A stretch of 64,000 nt of DNA from Lewinellaceae bacterium. GTDB taxonomy: Bacteria > Bacteroidota > Bacteroidia > Chitinophagales > Saprospiraceae. The notes below the pieces were generated by a model that did no database searches, was not told the origin of the DNA, and saw only the letters and a program-made list of their open reading frames with translations. The position numbers and the translations under genes are program-made. Below are positions 25,837 through 34,961 of the stretch, one piece after another (position 1 is the first letter of the stretch; every line of letters begins with the position of its first letter). The stretch is from contig JADJFA010000028.1 in the NCBI GenBank assembly GCA_016708875.1, positions 1 to 64,000 on the forward strand, in the 5' to 3' direction.

Positions 25837-28800
25837 ATGAGGTATTTGCTTTTTGCACTCTTCTGTTTCTTTTCGGCCCACTCTTTTGCCCAAAATTCAA
25901 AGCCTTACTTCCAGCAAGAAGTAAACTACCGAATCGTCGCCACGCTCGACGATGTCAACCATACCTTGAAGGGCGATATCGAGTTCGAGTATGTAAACAA
26001 CTCGCCCGATGAATTGCCACAGATCTGGGTGCATCTCTGGGCAAATGCCTTCAAAAATCGCCGTTCGGCCTACTGCAAGCAAAAACTCCGCGATGGCGAT
26101 GGCGAATTCTATTTCGCTGAGAACAAGGATTTGGGAGGCTATAAAAACTTGGATTTCAATGCCGAGGGACAAAAAATATCCTGGAAATACGACCCAAAAA
26201 ATCCGGACATCGCAGTGCTGAGCTTGCCTCAGGCACTTGCCCCCGGAAACCGCATTCACATCTCCACGCCTTTTTTACTAAAAATTCCGGCATCGTTCTC
26301 TCGCCTCGGTCATGTCGAAACCAGCTATCAAATGACCCAGTGGTATCCAAAGCCGGCGGTATATGACCACAAAGGCTGGCATGCCATGCCCTACCTCGAT
26401 ATTGGAGAATTTTACTCGGAATTTGGCTCATTCGACGTGACGCTGAGCCTGCCGGAAAACTATGTAGTAGGAGCAACTGGCGTACTTCAAACGCCTTCAG
26501 AAATCGAGTTTTTACACAAAAAGGAGGCTGAAACAAGAGTTCGTAAAAGTGAGGGTGTGACTTCAAGTAACACCCTCACTGGAAGCGACGCCTTCCCTGC
26601 TTCGAGCCTGAAAATGAAGACAATACGGTACACGGCCGAGCGGGTACACGATTTTGCCTGGTTTGCGGACAAACGGTTTTTGGTGTTGAAAGACACAGCA
26701 CGTCTTGCTTCTGGAAAGATGATAGATTGTTGGGCGATGTTCCCGCCTTCCAAAAATCCTTCCTTAAAAGGGGCTCAGTCTGCATTGTGGGAAAAAGGCG
26801 CGTTCTACGTCCGCCGGTCCGTGGAGTTTTATTCTGAAAAGGTAGGCGAATACCCCTGGCCACAAGCAACAGCGGTACATTCTGCACTCAGTGCTGGGGG
26901 CGGCATGGAATACCCGATGATTACCGTAATCGGGGACGCATCTTCCGCCCAGGATCTCGACGACGTGATCACGCACGAGGTAGGCCACAACTGGTTTTAT
27001 GGCATCCTGGCCTCCAACGAACGCGAGCACCCTTTCCTTGACGAGGGGATTAACTCCTACTATGAGGCGCGCTATATGAAGGAGTATTATGGAGCATCTC
27101 ACTCTTTTGATGTTCCAAAGTTTATTTTGAACGAAAAAAAACAAGGCTCATTGATAGAAAACGGCCTACTGTTTTTGGCCCGTAACCATCAGGACACGCC
27201 ACCCAATACACATTCCAACGAATTCTCGCCCATCGCTTATGGCTTGCAGGTATACATGAAAACCGCACAATGCCTTCATTGGCTTGAACAATCGGTCGGC
27301 ACAGAGAAGTTCGATGCGGCCATGCAGGAATACTATCGAAAGTGGCAATTTCGGCACCCCTATCCAGAGGATTTTAAGGCTGTTTTAGAAGAGAAAGATT
27401 TAAACCCGAGTTGGTTTTTCGAGGCCATGCAAACACAGAAACAGGTAGATTTCAAATTAAAAAGACTTAAAAAGGTTTCTGTCGCAATGATGAATGGAGA
27501 TTTCAATTGCATAAGGCGCTATGGCTACGAAGTGGTCGTCAAAAACAAAGGAAATCTGTCCGCGCCTTTTTCCATTACATCCTTAAAAAATGGGGAGCCT
27601 GTAGAGACAATTTGGTTTCCGCCTATTTCCGCAGGAAAAACCCAAAATATTGAACCTAAACCAGATGATGTGGATGCTTACGAGATTGACTATCTCCGCA
27701 AAACCCTGGATATCAATCGAAAAAACAACTCCCGCAGCATTTCTGGGTTATTCCCTGGTATGCGGCCTTTCGAGTTCAGGCCACTCGCAATTTTCCAAAA
27801 TGCGCGCCGAAACACCCTCGCCGCACTGCCCTGGGTGGGCTGGAATAATTATGACAAAACCATGCTGGGGCTCTTGATTTACAACCCTCCCCTACCCCAA
27901 AGAAAGTTGCAGTACTACCTGCTGCCGGGGTATGCGACTGGTTCAAAAAGCCTTGTTGGTTTAGCGGATGTGCGCTACAAATTTTACCCTGGAGGACTCA
28001 TTCCAAAAGTGACCGTAGGTGTGGGGGCAAAAACTTTTGATTTTGGCTACAACGCGGAAGACGACTACTATTCAAAGTTTTACCGAATCGCACCACAGGT
28101 GACCGCAGAGTTGCGAAGCGGTTCGATGTCCTTCCGCCATGCATTGAATTTCAGGATTTTATTCATTGGAAGGGAAGATGATTTGCGCAATATAGAAGGC
28201 TTATATCTGGGGAAATCCTGGAAGAAAAATACGATTTATGAGTTGCGGTATGAGGGAGAACAATTTGCCTTGCCCAATCCGTACCGCTTTCAAATCGCCT
28301 TGGAAACACAAGATTATCGCGATGTTTTCGACCGGCCGGCCAACTACTTGCGCAGCACTGCTGAGTGGAGACAAAAGTTTTTTTACAAGGACAAAAAGAA
28401 GTTGACCATGCGCATGTTCGCTGGTTACTTTATTCAAAGTACCCAACGCAATCGGAGGGTAGAAGAAACCGCTTTAAGTCTTAATCCTCAAGGTTTTAAC
28501 GACTACAAATTTGACCAAACCTTCCTCGCGCGTTCGGGCGCCGACCATATCATGGGACGACAAGTAAGTCAAACGGAGGGCGGATTCAAAGGGGCGTTTG
28601 GCGAGGCATTTGCTGGTGTGGTCGGCAACTCAAACAATTTCATGCTCTCGCTCAATCTCAAGGCCGATCTGCCAGTACGGCTCCCGCTTGGTATACCGCT
28701 AAAACCGTATTTTGACCTTGGCTATTTCGATGATGCTACGACCCTTGGCAATGACCGCCCAATGAGCGAGCAACTGCTCTGGAGCGGCGGACTTATGCTC

Positions 28801-28998
28801 GAGTTTTTCAAAGGCGGGCTGGAAGTCTATTTCCCCCTTGCGAACTCAAAAACCTTGAAAAATCTCTACTGCGAACAAGCTGGCGGCACCAATGCTTCCG
28901 CCCTTTTCTGTGGCGGAGATTACCGAAAAATGATTTCCTGGAGCATGCGGCTTAATTTTTCTGACCCAGCAAAAATGGTCGAGAATATGGTGCGGTAG
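25837..28998 (+). CDS. M1-family zinc metallopeptidase with C-terminal extension
   Basis: 1053 residues. Signal peptide (MRYLLFALFCFFSAHSFAQ). The M1 catalytic domain follows with the exopeptidase-type motif GGGMEYPMI (about 361) and the zinc site His380-Glu-x-x-His384 plus Glu403 (HEVGHNWF ... FLDEGINSYYE). The last ~400 residues are beta-rich (YYLLPGYATGSKSLVGLADV, RYEGEQFALPNPYRFQIALE) and resemble an outer-membrane barrel fused to the peptidase, ending SMRLNFSDPAKM. Residues about 238-248 (SEGVTSSNTLT) are encoded by a 33-bp palindrome that keeps the frame and probably extends a surface loop. Cleaves N-terminal residues from peptides in the envelope; the substrate is unknown. Confidence 0.9.
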   Translation: MRYLLFALFCFFSAHSFAQNSKPYFQQEVNYRIVATLDDVNHTLKGDIEFEYVNNSPDELPQIWVHLWANAFKNRRSAYCKQKLRDGDGEFYFAENKDLGGYKNLDFNAEGQKISWKYDPKNPDIAVLSLPQALAPGNRIHISTPFLLKIPASFSRLGHVETSYQMTQWYPKPAVYDHKGWHAMPYLDIGEFYSEFGSFDVTLSLPENYVVGATGVLQTPSEIEFLHKKEAETRVRKSEGVTSSNTLTGSDAFPASSLKMKTIRYTAERVHDFAWFADKRFLVLKDTARLASGKMIDCWAMFPPSKNPSLKGAQSALWEKGAFYVRRSVEFYSEKVGEYPWPQATAVHSALSAGGGMEYPMITVIGDASSAQDLDDVITHEVGHNWFYGILASNEREHPFLDEGINSYYEARYMKEYYGASHSFDVPKFILNEKKQGSLIENGLLFLARNHQDTPPNTHSNEFSPIAYGLQVYMKTAQCLHWLEQSVGTEKFDAAMQEYYRKWQFRHPYPEDFKAVLEEKDLNPSWFFEAMQTQKQVDFKLKRLKKVSVAMMNGDFNCIRRYGYEVVVKNKGNLSAPFSITSLKNGEPVETIWFPPISAGKTQNIEPKPDDVDAYEIDYLRKTLDINRKNNSRSISGLFPGMRPFEFRPLAIFQNARRNTLAALPWVGWNNYDKTMLGLLIYNPPLPQRKLQYYLLPGYATGSKSLVGLADVRYKFYPGGLIPKVTVGVGAKTFDFGYNAEDDYYSKFYRIAPQVTAELRSGSMSFRHALNFRILFIGREDDLRNIEGLYLGKSWKKNTIYELRYEGEQFALPNPYRFQIALETQDYRDVFDRPANYLRSTAEWRQKFFYKDKKKLTMRMFAGYFIQSTQRNRRVEETALSLNPQGFNDYKFDQTFLARSGADHIMGRQVSQTEGGFKGAFGEAFAGVVGNSNNFMLSLNLKADLPVRLPLGIPLKPYFDLGYFDDATTLGNDRPMSEQLLWSGGLMLEFFKGGLEVYFPLANSKTLKNLYCEQAGGTNASALFCGGDYRKMISWSMRLNFSDPAKMVENMVR
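26548..26580. repeat. In-frame 33-bp palindrome within the M1 gene
   Basis: Arms AGTGAGGGTGT (26548-26558) and ACACCCTCACT (26570-26580), 11 bp each and perfect, around an 11-base loop. Exactly 11 codons, so the frame is unaffected. Confidence 0.75.
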
Positions 28999-29076
28999 CA
29001 ACCCGCCCAGTTTTAAATTTTCCTGTTTTCCGGTTTACCTGCCGATAGGCATGGTTTTAAATTTTGCGGTTTAACT

Positions 29077-30155
29077 TCAAATCTCCTCCGGCCCTTCTCC
29101 TACCCAGTCCTGCTGCACAAAACCGCCTTCACAATGCTCAATGAGGTGGTCGTCAATAAATTTTCGCACATCTACCACCAAATCGCCGGGATACAAAAGA
29201 TGGACGTTTGGCCCAGCATCCAGGGTAAAATACACTTGATGGCCTGTATCCGCACGGTACTGCCGTACTTTTTCAATGATGGCGAGCGAATCCGGGCGCA
29301 TAAGCGTGTAGGACGGGTTGCTGCACATCATCAGTGCGTGGAGCGTGAGGGCTTCGTCCTCCACAATTTTTCCAAATTCAGGAGATCACCCGTGCGCATT
29401 GCATCCAATAAAGTAAGCAATCGGGCGCGGGCTTGTGCATAACGGGCGTCAGCATATGGATTGCCTTCCATCAAGGCATGGCCGTCACGGCTGCTTACGG
29501 ACTTTTCTTCCCGACTCACGATAAGAATATCGTCGTGGAAATCTTTGAAGGTTTCATGGATATGGCTTTCCATCGGAACGGCAAATTCGTCGCTGCTACC
29601 TGGCACCTGGGTTGAGGCCCCCCAGAGCGCTGCGTAAGGAAAAATGCTCCTGCAGGCCGATCCACTGCCCAAACGCGCCAGCATAGATGCTTTTTGATCA
29701 AATGCTGCGGGGTCTTGCAATGTCCCAAAAAAGCGGTCCTCCAATGAACAAAGACACAAAGCAAGGGCGCTCATGCCTGATGCTGATGACGCGATACCAG
29801 CTGAATGTGGAAACGAATTGCCCGTTTGGACGGTCAGTTTTAGTTGTTTTAAAAACGGCATGGAAGGCAAAAGACTTATCAAATACTCCAGCACTTTGGC
29901 GCGAAAAGCCTCGTTTTCCTGCTCATGGAAAAAGAAAGTGAGGTCAATTTGGCCATCGTCGGAACCTTCACGCATTTCGTATTCAAGCTGTGTATCCGTG
30001 CAGGAAGCCGCCAAAGTGAGGCTCAAGGAAGGGTTGCGCGGGAGTTGCACGCCGTGTTTGCCCCAGTATTTTATCAGGGCAATGTTGCTGGGTGACCGCC
30101 AGAGGATTTGGCCGGGTTCTGGTGGGTTGGAGGAATCGAGAATGAGACGGGACAT
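29077..30155 (-). CDS. mvaD: Diphosphomevalonate decarboxylase (apparent frameshift)
   Basis: Last step of the mevalonate pathway: ATP-dependent decarboxylation giving isopentenyl diphosphate. Readable motifs are SPSNIALIKYWGKHG (about 21-35), the GHMP-kinase-type glycine/serine loop SAGIASSASGMSALAL (about 118) and GSGSACRSIFPYAALW (about 163). The frame opened at 30155 drifts after RTGDLLN, and the family sequence continues one base out of phase as VEDEALTLHALMMCSNPSYT to 29077. Adding one A to the run at 29374-29376 (a T on the coding strand) restores NFGKIVEDEALT and 359 residues. Convergent with the M1 gene, with 78 bp between. Decay of an essential enzyme is unlikely, so an error is suspected. 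Confidence 0.9.
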
Positions 30156-30156
30156 G

Positions 30157-30470
30157 GGATGGTGAATGGTTAACTGGTGATTGGTTTATTGGTGATTGGT
30201 TTATTAGTGGATTGTTTACCGCAGTAGCCTTCCCGCTGGCGGGCAGGGGCGAAGGAGGGGTGGTTGGTGATTGATTGGGGCAGCAAAGAAAAACAAGGAC
30301 TGAAAAACGGACGTGTTTTTTTAAAGAGGTGCCTACATTTGCCAATCTCAACAGGAAGTTTCCCCGATCCCTAGTCCACCAATCACCAATCACCATTCTA
30401 CCAATCAATCTACCAATCACCAATCTACCAATCACCAATCCACCAATCACCAATTATCCAATCACCCATA
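30157..30470. repeat. Repeat-filled divergent region between mvaD and the PASTA gene
   Basis: Both ends consist of degenerate 'caccaat' / 'attggtg' units (30157-30215 and about 30375-30468). A partial CCCGC-type repeat sits at 30218-30260 (GCAGTAGCCTTCCCGC ... GGCGAAGGAGG). Between them is a candidate promoter. No gene is seen. Confidence 0.7.
30334..30341 (+). promoter_or_regulatory. -7 box TACATTTG upstream of the PASTA gene
   Basis: Perfect TAnnTTTG match, 133 bp upstream of the ATG at 30474. No TTG at standard spacing. Confidence 0.4.
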
Positions 30471-30473
30471 AAG

Positions 30474-31307
30474 ATGTGGCAAAAAATCCGCCGGTTCGGC
30501 GTTGAACTCTACGCGTTTTTCACCACGCCCCTGGTGCTGAAAAACTGTCTCGGAATGGTCGGTTTCATGACTTTCCTGCTGATGCTCACATTTTGGTGGC
30601 TCAAATGCTACACGAATCATGGGGAAAGTGTGCAAGTGCCCGATTACAAAGGCATGAGTTTTCGCGATGCGGCGCGTAAGGCACGGGCACGTGATTTTGG
30701 GGTGGCGGTCAGCGACTCGATTTATGTGCCTGGCGAACCTCCAGGACAAATAGTCTCCCAAGACCCCAAGCCCAACAGTCGGGTAAAAGAAGGGCGTACT
30801 CTCTATTTCACGGTCACAAAAAACAATCCGGACATCCTCAAACTGCCCGATCTTAAAAACGGCGACGACTACGAAATCTATTCCCGAAGACTCACCCGAA
30901 TCGGGCTAAAGCCCCGTATCGTTGCCCGGGCAGCTGACCCAAATGTTGGGCCGAATACCATCATTGACGTGATTTACAAAGGCGACACTATAACTGAAAA
31001 ACTCCGTTTCAATAGTGTGCCCGTAGAAATGGGCGCAACCATAGATTTCGTTGTGAGCGAAGAAGTTACGCTCACGGTGAATATGCCCGATTGTGTATGT
31101 CACACGCTGGGAGAAGCAAAATTCCTTTTGCAAACCAGCGAACTCAGCATCGGCACCGTCATTAAAGACGCAACCGTGACTGATGAAGAAAATGCATTTG
31201 TATGGAGGCAAAGCCCCAAGCACGACCCGTATGGCACAATGCGAAAAGGCGAACAAATTGACCTTTACATAACACAAGATCGGCCGAGTAGTTGTGGGGG
31301 GCAGTAG
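30474..31307 (+). CDS. Membrane-anchored protein with three PASTA-like domains
   Basis: 277 residues. A short cytoplasmic N-terminus is followed by one membrane helix (about 25-47, LGMVGFMTFLLMLTFWWL), then three extracytoplasmic PASTA-type modules (about 52-118, 119-190 and 191-270). Each shows the pattern VPDYKGMSFRDAARKARARD and GQIVSQDPKPNSRVKEGRTL. PASTA domains bind peptidoglycan fragments in kinases and penicillin-binding proteins; here no kinase or transpeptidase domain is attached, as is common in Bacteroidota. The final GGQ codons and the stop codon lie inside a CCCGCCGTAGC-type repeat that starts at about 31298, so the C-terminus may have been redefined by that repeat. Confidence 0.85.
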   Translation: MWQKIRRFGVELYAFFTTPLVLKNCLGMVGFMTFLLMLTFWWLKCYTNHGESVQVPDYKGMSFRDAARKARARDFGVAVSDSIYVPGEPPGQIVSQDPKPNSRVKEGRTLYFTVTKNNPDILKLPDLKNGDDYEIYSRRLTRIGLKPRIVARAADPNVGPNTIIDVIYKGDTITEKLRFNSVPVEMGATIDFVVSEEVTLTVNMPDCVCHTLGEAKFLLQTSELSIGTVIKDATVTDEENAFVWRQSPKHDPYGTMRKGEQIDLYITQDRPSSCGGQ

Positions 31308-31350
31308 CAGTTTTACCCGCCGTAGCCTTGGCAAAGGAGGGGGCGAGTGG
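31298..31350. repeat. CCCGCCGTAGC-type repeat supplying a stop codon
   Basis: GGGCAGTAGCAGTTTTACCC followed by GCCGTAGCCTTGGCAAAGGAGG. The TAG at 31305-31307 ends the PASTA gene. Same family as 24526-24620 and 49095-49215. Confidence 0.7.
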
Positions 31351-31397
31351 GGGCAGACGCATGAATTTTAAGAAGTGATCTTTAATAATTGCAGAAT

Positions 31398-31557
31398 TTT
31401 TTTGATTGACGAATGATGACTACATGATTGTTGGTTGTTGAGGTAGAGGTTCGATTTTTGATTGCCGATGTTCCAGCAATCATCCATCATAATTTCAAAC
31501 ATCGCCCATCACTTCAACAATCAACAATCATGTAGTCATCATTCGTCAATCAAAAAA
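31398..31557. repeat. Long inverted repeat, 44-bp arms
   Basis: Arms at 31398-31441 and 31514-31557 pair over 44 bases with one G-U-compatible difference. The 72-base loop contains a further hairpin (TGATTGC / GCAATCA). Lies between the convergent PASTA and peroxidase genes. Confidence 0.9.
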
Positions 31558-31594
31558 GCCTGATTTTCCTAGATTTTACTTCTGCCCACTGCAA

Positions 31595-32947
31595 CTAATT
31601 ACATCCCATTTCAATTCTGGACAGCGGGTCATTATTCGGGAAACAATTTCCCGACATTGTGCTTGCTGGAACATAACGCTCCATTTCTGCGTCGTACAAT
31701 CCATTGGCGAGGAATTCCACCAAATCATCCATCTCCCTTTCGGTCAACCTTAAAGGACGCAAAAAACCGGTAATTTGGCTTGCAGGGACTTCTGGGTTTT
31801 CTGGAACACCCTCGTTGAAATATTCCACGACTTCCTTCAAAGAACGCTTGCTGGCTCCGTGAAAATAGAAACCAACATCCCGCAAATTGTATAACTGTGG
31901 CACTTTGAATTTGTGCATGTCTTCTTCCCGGTAAGTGAAGCCGCCCCGGCCAAGATTTCGCCTATCGTTTGGTCCGGTTCTAAAAACATTGAACCCACTT
32001 TGATAAATGTTTTTGACACCCAAGGCAAAAAACTCGTGTGGCTGACTGTTGAGGGAAGGACTGTTGTGGCAATTGACACAACCAGCCTTTCCAAAGAATA
32101 ACAGCGCCCCTCTTTTCTGCTGCTCCGACATGGCCGACTTATCCCCTTTTAGCCATTTTTGGAAGGGTGCACGGTTCGTCAAAATGGTGCGGAAATAGGC
32201 AGCAATCGCAAAAGACCCCGTTAATCTGTTGTAGCGTTCGTTGACCGGGATTTCAGGAAAAGCAGCATCAAACATGGCTGTATAGCCAAGAGAGTCCGTA
32301 ACGTTTTTGTTGATAACCTGTCGGTGTACGGCCAATGCGCGCGCATTGTTCGCTTCCAAACCTTTCAAGCCCTTGAAATTGATTTCTACGAGTGTGTCCT
32401 GATTCCAGACGGATTCGGTACCCACGTTTACATCAAAAGAACCGAAGGTGCCAGCCCATAACGCGTTCGAAACATAGGTAAGGTTGATGGTAGGCAAGGG
32501 TCTCGCGCCTTGTGCATCCACCTCATCGCCTGTGTAAAAAGGGTGCTTTGAACGCAATTCTCCACTTTCTCCAAAGCCAACCGCGCCATCAGCTATTCCT
32601 TGAAAACGACCAGCCGTAAAGCCTCGAGAAGGCACGTGACAGCTGCTACAGGAGTAGGCTGATTTGGAATCCGGGTATTTGTTCTCTAAGGCAAGCCCGG
32701 TCTCATAAAACAACATTCGCCCAAGTTCTACTTTGGCTTGAGTGACCGGATTTTTCTCGTCCTGATTCGGCAACCAGGCATAATTGTCACCCTCAGGCAT
32801 AATATAACTTTGATACGAACCGGTTGCAGAGCGGAGATTGATCTCATCCTCCAAGAGTTTGTCGTAATTGAAGTCTGGATCGTGTACACAAGAAAGGAAA
32901 TAGCCTGTGGAGGCAAGAATAAGGAAGGCAGTAAAGGTTTTTTTCAT
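31595..32947 (-). CDS. Di-haem cytochrome c peroxidase / MauG-family lipoprotein
   Basis: 450 residues. The N-terminus MKKTFTAFLILASTGYFLSC has a lipobox (FLSC), so it is probably lipid-anchored in the periplasm. Two haem-c binding motifs are seen: CSSCH (about residue 100) and CVNCH (about 300). Conserved segments ELGRMLFYE and FKVPQLYNLRDVGFYFHGAS also fit. Family members reduce H2O2 or modify proteins using two c-type haems. The ATG at 32947 starts a proper signal; the frame is open 60 bp further but without signal features. The region upstream (32948-33169) holds small inverted repeats but no recognisable promoter. Confidence 0.9.
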   Translation of the reverse strand: MKKTFTAFLILASTGYFLSCVHDPDFNYDKLLEDEINLRSATGSYQSYIMPEGDNYAWLPNQDEKNPVTQAKVELGRMLFYETGLALENKYPDSKSAYSCSSCHVPSRGFTAGRFQGIADGAVGFGESGELRSKHPFYTGDEVDAQGARPLPTINLTYVSNALWAGTFGSFDVNVGTESVWNQDTLVEINFKGLKGLEANNARALAVHRQVINKNVTDSLGYTAMFDAAFPEIPVNERYNRLTGSFAIAAYFRTILTNRAPFQKWLKGDKSAMSEQQKRGALLFFGKAGCVNCHNSPSLNSQPHEFFALGVKNIYQSGFNVFRTGPNDRRNLGRGGFTYREEDMHKFKVPQLYNLRDVGFYFHGASKRSLKEVVEYFNEGVPENPEVPASQITGFLRPLRLTEREMDDLVEFLANGLYDAEMERYVPASTMSGNCFPNNDPLSRIEMGCN

Positions 32948-33169
32948 GATGAAATCTGAACAATCTGTAATTTGAAAAACAAAACAATGCGACACTTCAC
33001 GATGCAATACATCGCAAATCAGGAAGTGCCTTGATTTCTAATAAATGCGGGGGATAAATATCTTATTAAATAGAAACAAACTCAGTGCCAACATCACTTA
33101 AAGCAGATTCATTAAAGATAGTAAGGGCTATTTAATGGTTTTTTAATTTCTATAAATCGCTTGCCATTG

Positions 33170-34324
33170 CTATTCGTCGCATTTGATCTCCACTTTATTC
33201 TCGTTGGAAAAAACTTCAAATACCTTGTAATCTCCTGAAAACGAAGCAACTATAGGTTCAATTCGCTCGCGTTGGGTGTCGGTGATGAATATTTGCCCAA
33301 AGTCTTGTCCAATCAAAAGCGCTACCAATTGGCGCACACGTTGAATATCTAATTTGTCAAAAATGTCATCCAATAGCAAAATTGGCGTCAGCTTCTTTTC
33401 ACGACGAAGCACTTCATACTGAGCCAGGCGGAGCGCCAAAAGGAAGGATTTTAGTTGGCCTTGCGAGGCAAATTTTTTGACTGCCTGCCCATCCATAAAC
33501 ATGCCCAAATCGTCGCGGTGAGGGCCGACCGTAGTGCGTTGCAGGAACCGGTCTTTTTCCAAAGCCTGCCGCATCATTTCTGCAAAATCACCTTTTCCAA
33601 AATCCGATTCGTAACGTACCCCCACAACTTCGCGACTGCCGGAAATGCTGGCATAATACTCCAGAAAGATTGGCTGGAAGGCCTCTGCAAATATCCTTCT
33701 TTGTTCAAAAATTGCTTGTGCCGGAGCAGGCATCTGACGATCGAGGCTTTCGAGCAAGACCGGGTCAAAGTGCTTTTGCTCCGAAAAATATTTGAGCAGC
33801 GCGTTACGCTGCTTTAATAACGCATTGTAAATCAAAAGGTTTTGCAAGTACTCGGGCGAAATCTGCGAAAGCGTGGAATCCAGAAATCGGCGGCGGTCTT
33901 CACTTCCATCCTGCACCAGCGTTATATCGTCCGGCGCTATCATCACCACCGGGAACTGGCCGATATAATCCAACAGCCGCTCGTATACATTGCCATTGCG
34001 CTCTATTTCCTTGCGCTGCCCCACCTGGAATTTAGCTGCGATTTTCACAGCATCTCCTTCCGTTTCAAACAGACCTTCAATCCGAAAAAACGATTCACCG
34101 TGTCGCACCAAATTCCGGTCGTTCAAACCAGCGTGGCTTTTACACAAACAGAGAAAATGCACCGCATCGAGCACATTGGTTTTGCCCACGCCATTGAGAC
34201 CCGTCAGGCAGTTGAGCCGCGGCGAAAAATCGAAGCGCTGCGCCTCGTAACTTTTGAAATTAGTGAGTTTGAGTTGGGAGAGATGCACGGTGCAAAAGTC
34301 GTTATTATCGTCATTGTTCGTCAT
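33170..34324 (-). CDS. recF: DNA replication/repair protein RecF
   Basis: 384 residues. Helps load RecA on gapped DNA. Walker A is GLNGVGKTNVLDAVHF (about 41-56). The signature-like segment is FASQGQLKSFLLALRLAQYE and Walker B is ILLLDDIFDKLD (about 320). The start is uncertain: ATG 34324 gives a short Asn/Asp-rich leader, whereas GTG 34288 gives VHLSQLKLTNFKSYE, which begins exactly where RecF proteins usually do. Longer starts would overlap the divergent ferredoxin gene (34378). Two tandem copies of an 18-bp unit (34319-34354, CGTCATTGGGTCATTAAT) lie in the start region. Confidence 0.93.
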   Translation of the reverse strand: MTNNDDNNDFCTVHLSQLKLTNFKSYEAQRFDFSPRLNCLTGLNGVGKTNVLDAVHFLCLCKSHAGLNDRNLVRHGESFFRIEGLFETEGDAVKIAAKFQVGQRKEIERNGNVYERLLDYIGQFPVVMIAPDDITLVQDGSEDRRRFLDSTLSQISPEYLQNLLIYNALLKQRNALLKYFSEQKHFDPVLLESLDRQMPAPAQAIFEQRRIFAEAFQPIFLEYYASISGSREVVGVRYESDFGKGDFAEMMRQALEKDRFLQRTTVGPHRDDLGMFMDGQAVKKFASQGQLKSFLLALRLAQYEVLRREKKLTPILLLDDIFDKLDIQRVRQLVALLIGQDFGQIFITDTQRERIEPIVASFSGDYKVFEVFSNENKVEIKCDE

Positions 34325-34354
34325 TGGGTCATTAATCGTCATTGGGTCATTAAT
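34319..34354. repeat. Tandem 18-bp repeat at the recF start
   Basis: Two exact copies of CGTCATTGGGTCATTAAT. They occupy most of the gap between recF and the divergent ferredoxin gene and overlap the ATG proposed for recF. Confidence 0.85.
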
Positions 34355-34377
34355 GACGAAATAACGACCTTTACCCC

Positions 34378-34701
34378 ATGGATACGATTCAAATTTCGGT
34401 GCTCGACCGCGTAGGAGAACTGCACTCGCTGGACGCACCCACAGATATGGCCTTGAGTGTCATGGAATTGTGCAAAGCCTACGAACTCCCGGTAGAAGGC
34501 ACTTGCGGCGGAATGGCCTTGTGCGCCAGTTGCCATGTGTACGTTTTGAGCGATCACGAACTACCTGAACCCAGCGACGACGAGCTGGCCATGCTCGATT
34601 CCGCTTTTTTTGTGAAAGCCAACAGCCGGCTCGGTTGTCAACTCAAAATCAAGGAGGAAATGGATGGGCTGCGGCTGGAACTTGCGCCTGTGGGCGGCTA
34701 G
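34378..34701 (+). CDS. 2Fe-2S ferredoxin
   Basis: 107 residues; an electron carrier of the vertebrate/bacterial adrenodoxin-like type. The cluster ligands are visible as CGGMALCASC (Cys43, Cys49, Cys52) and a distal Cys in SRLGCQLKI (about 88). The surrounding PVEGTCGG and MLDSAF patterns fit the family. It has no signal peptide and no partner reductase next to it, so the redox chain is unknown. It starts 53 bp from the recF start on the other strand. Confidence 0.92.
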   Translation: MDTIQISVLDRVGELHSLDAPTDMALSVMELCKAYELPVEGTCGGMALCASCHVYVLSDHELPEPSDDELAMLDSAFFVKANSRLGCQLKIKEEMDGLRLELAPVGG

Positions 34702-34808
34702 TACCACTTTTTTGGATGCTGATTTTGATGTTTCTTACCGTACTTTCGCCACAGAAACGCCCTATCCTATTTCGCCAATGGCCTGGCCGGAATAGGATTT
34801 TTATTTTG

Positions 34809-34932
34809 GATAGGGGTGGGGGAACACGGATGACACGGATTAGACACGGATCAATAGGATTTTATGCTTTTAAAAGAGAAATCTGTGAAAATCCGTGTCC
34901 CATCCGTGTCATCCGTGTTCCCCACCCCTATC
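34809..34932. repeat. Inverted repeat with ~42-bp arms upstream of the amylase gene
   Basis: Arms at 34809-34851 (GATAGGGGTGGGGGAACACG and onward) and 34891-34932 (ending GTGTTCCCCACCCCTATC) are nearly complementary. They are built from repeated ACACGGAT / ATCCGTGT units around a 39-base loop. A short partner pair (CCTATCCTATTTC / CGGAATAGG) lies just before it (34771-34798). Confidence 0.8.
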
Positions 34933-34961
34933 AGTCACTCAAACCGTCTTTCCAATTGGTT

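Noticed and set aside
30375..30468. Possible CRISPR-like array ('caccaat' units)
   Set aside because: Units are 7-9 bases with no unique spacers of constant length; no cas genes in the window.
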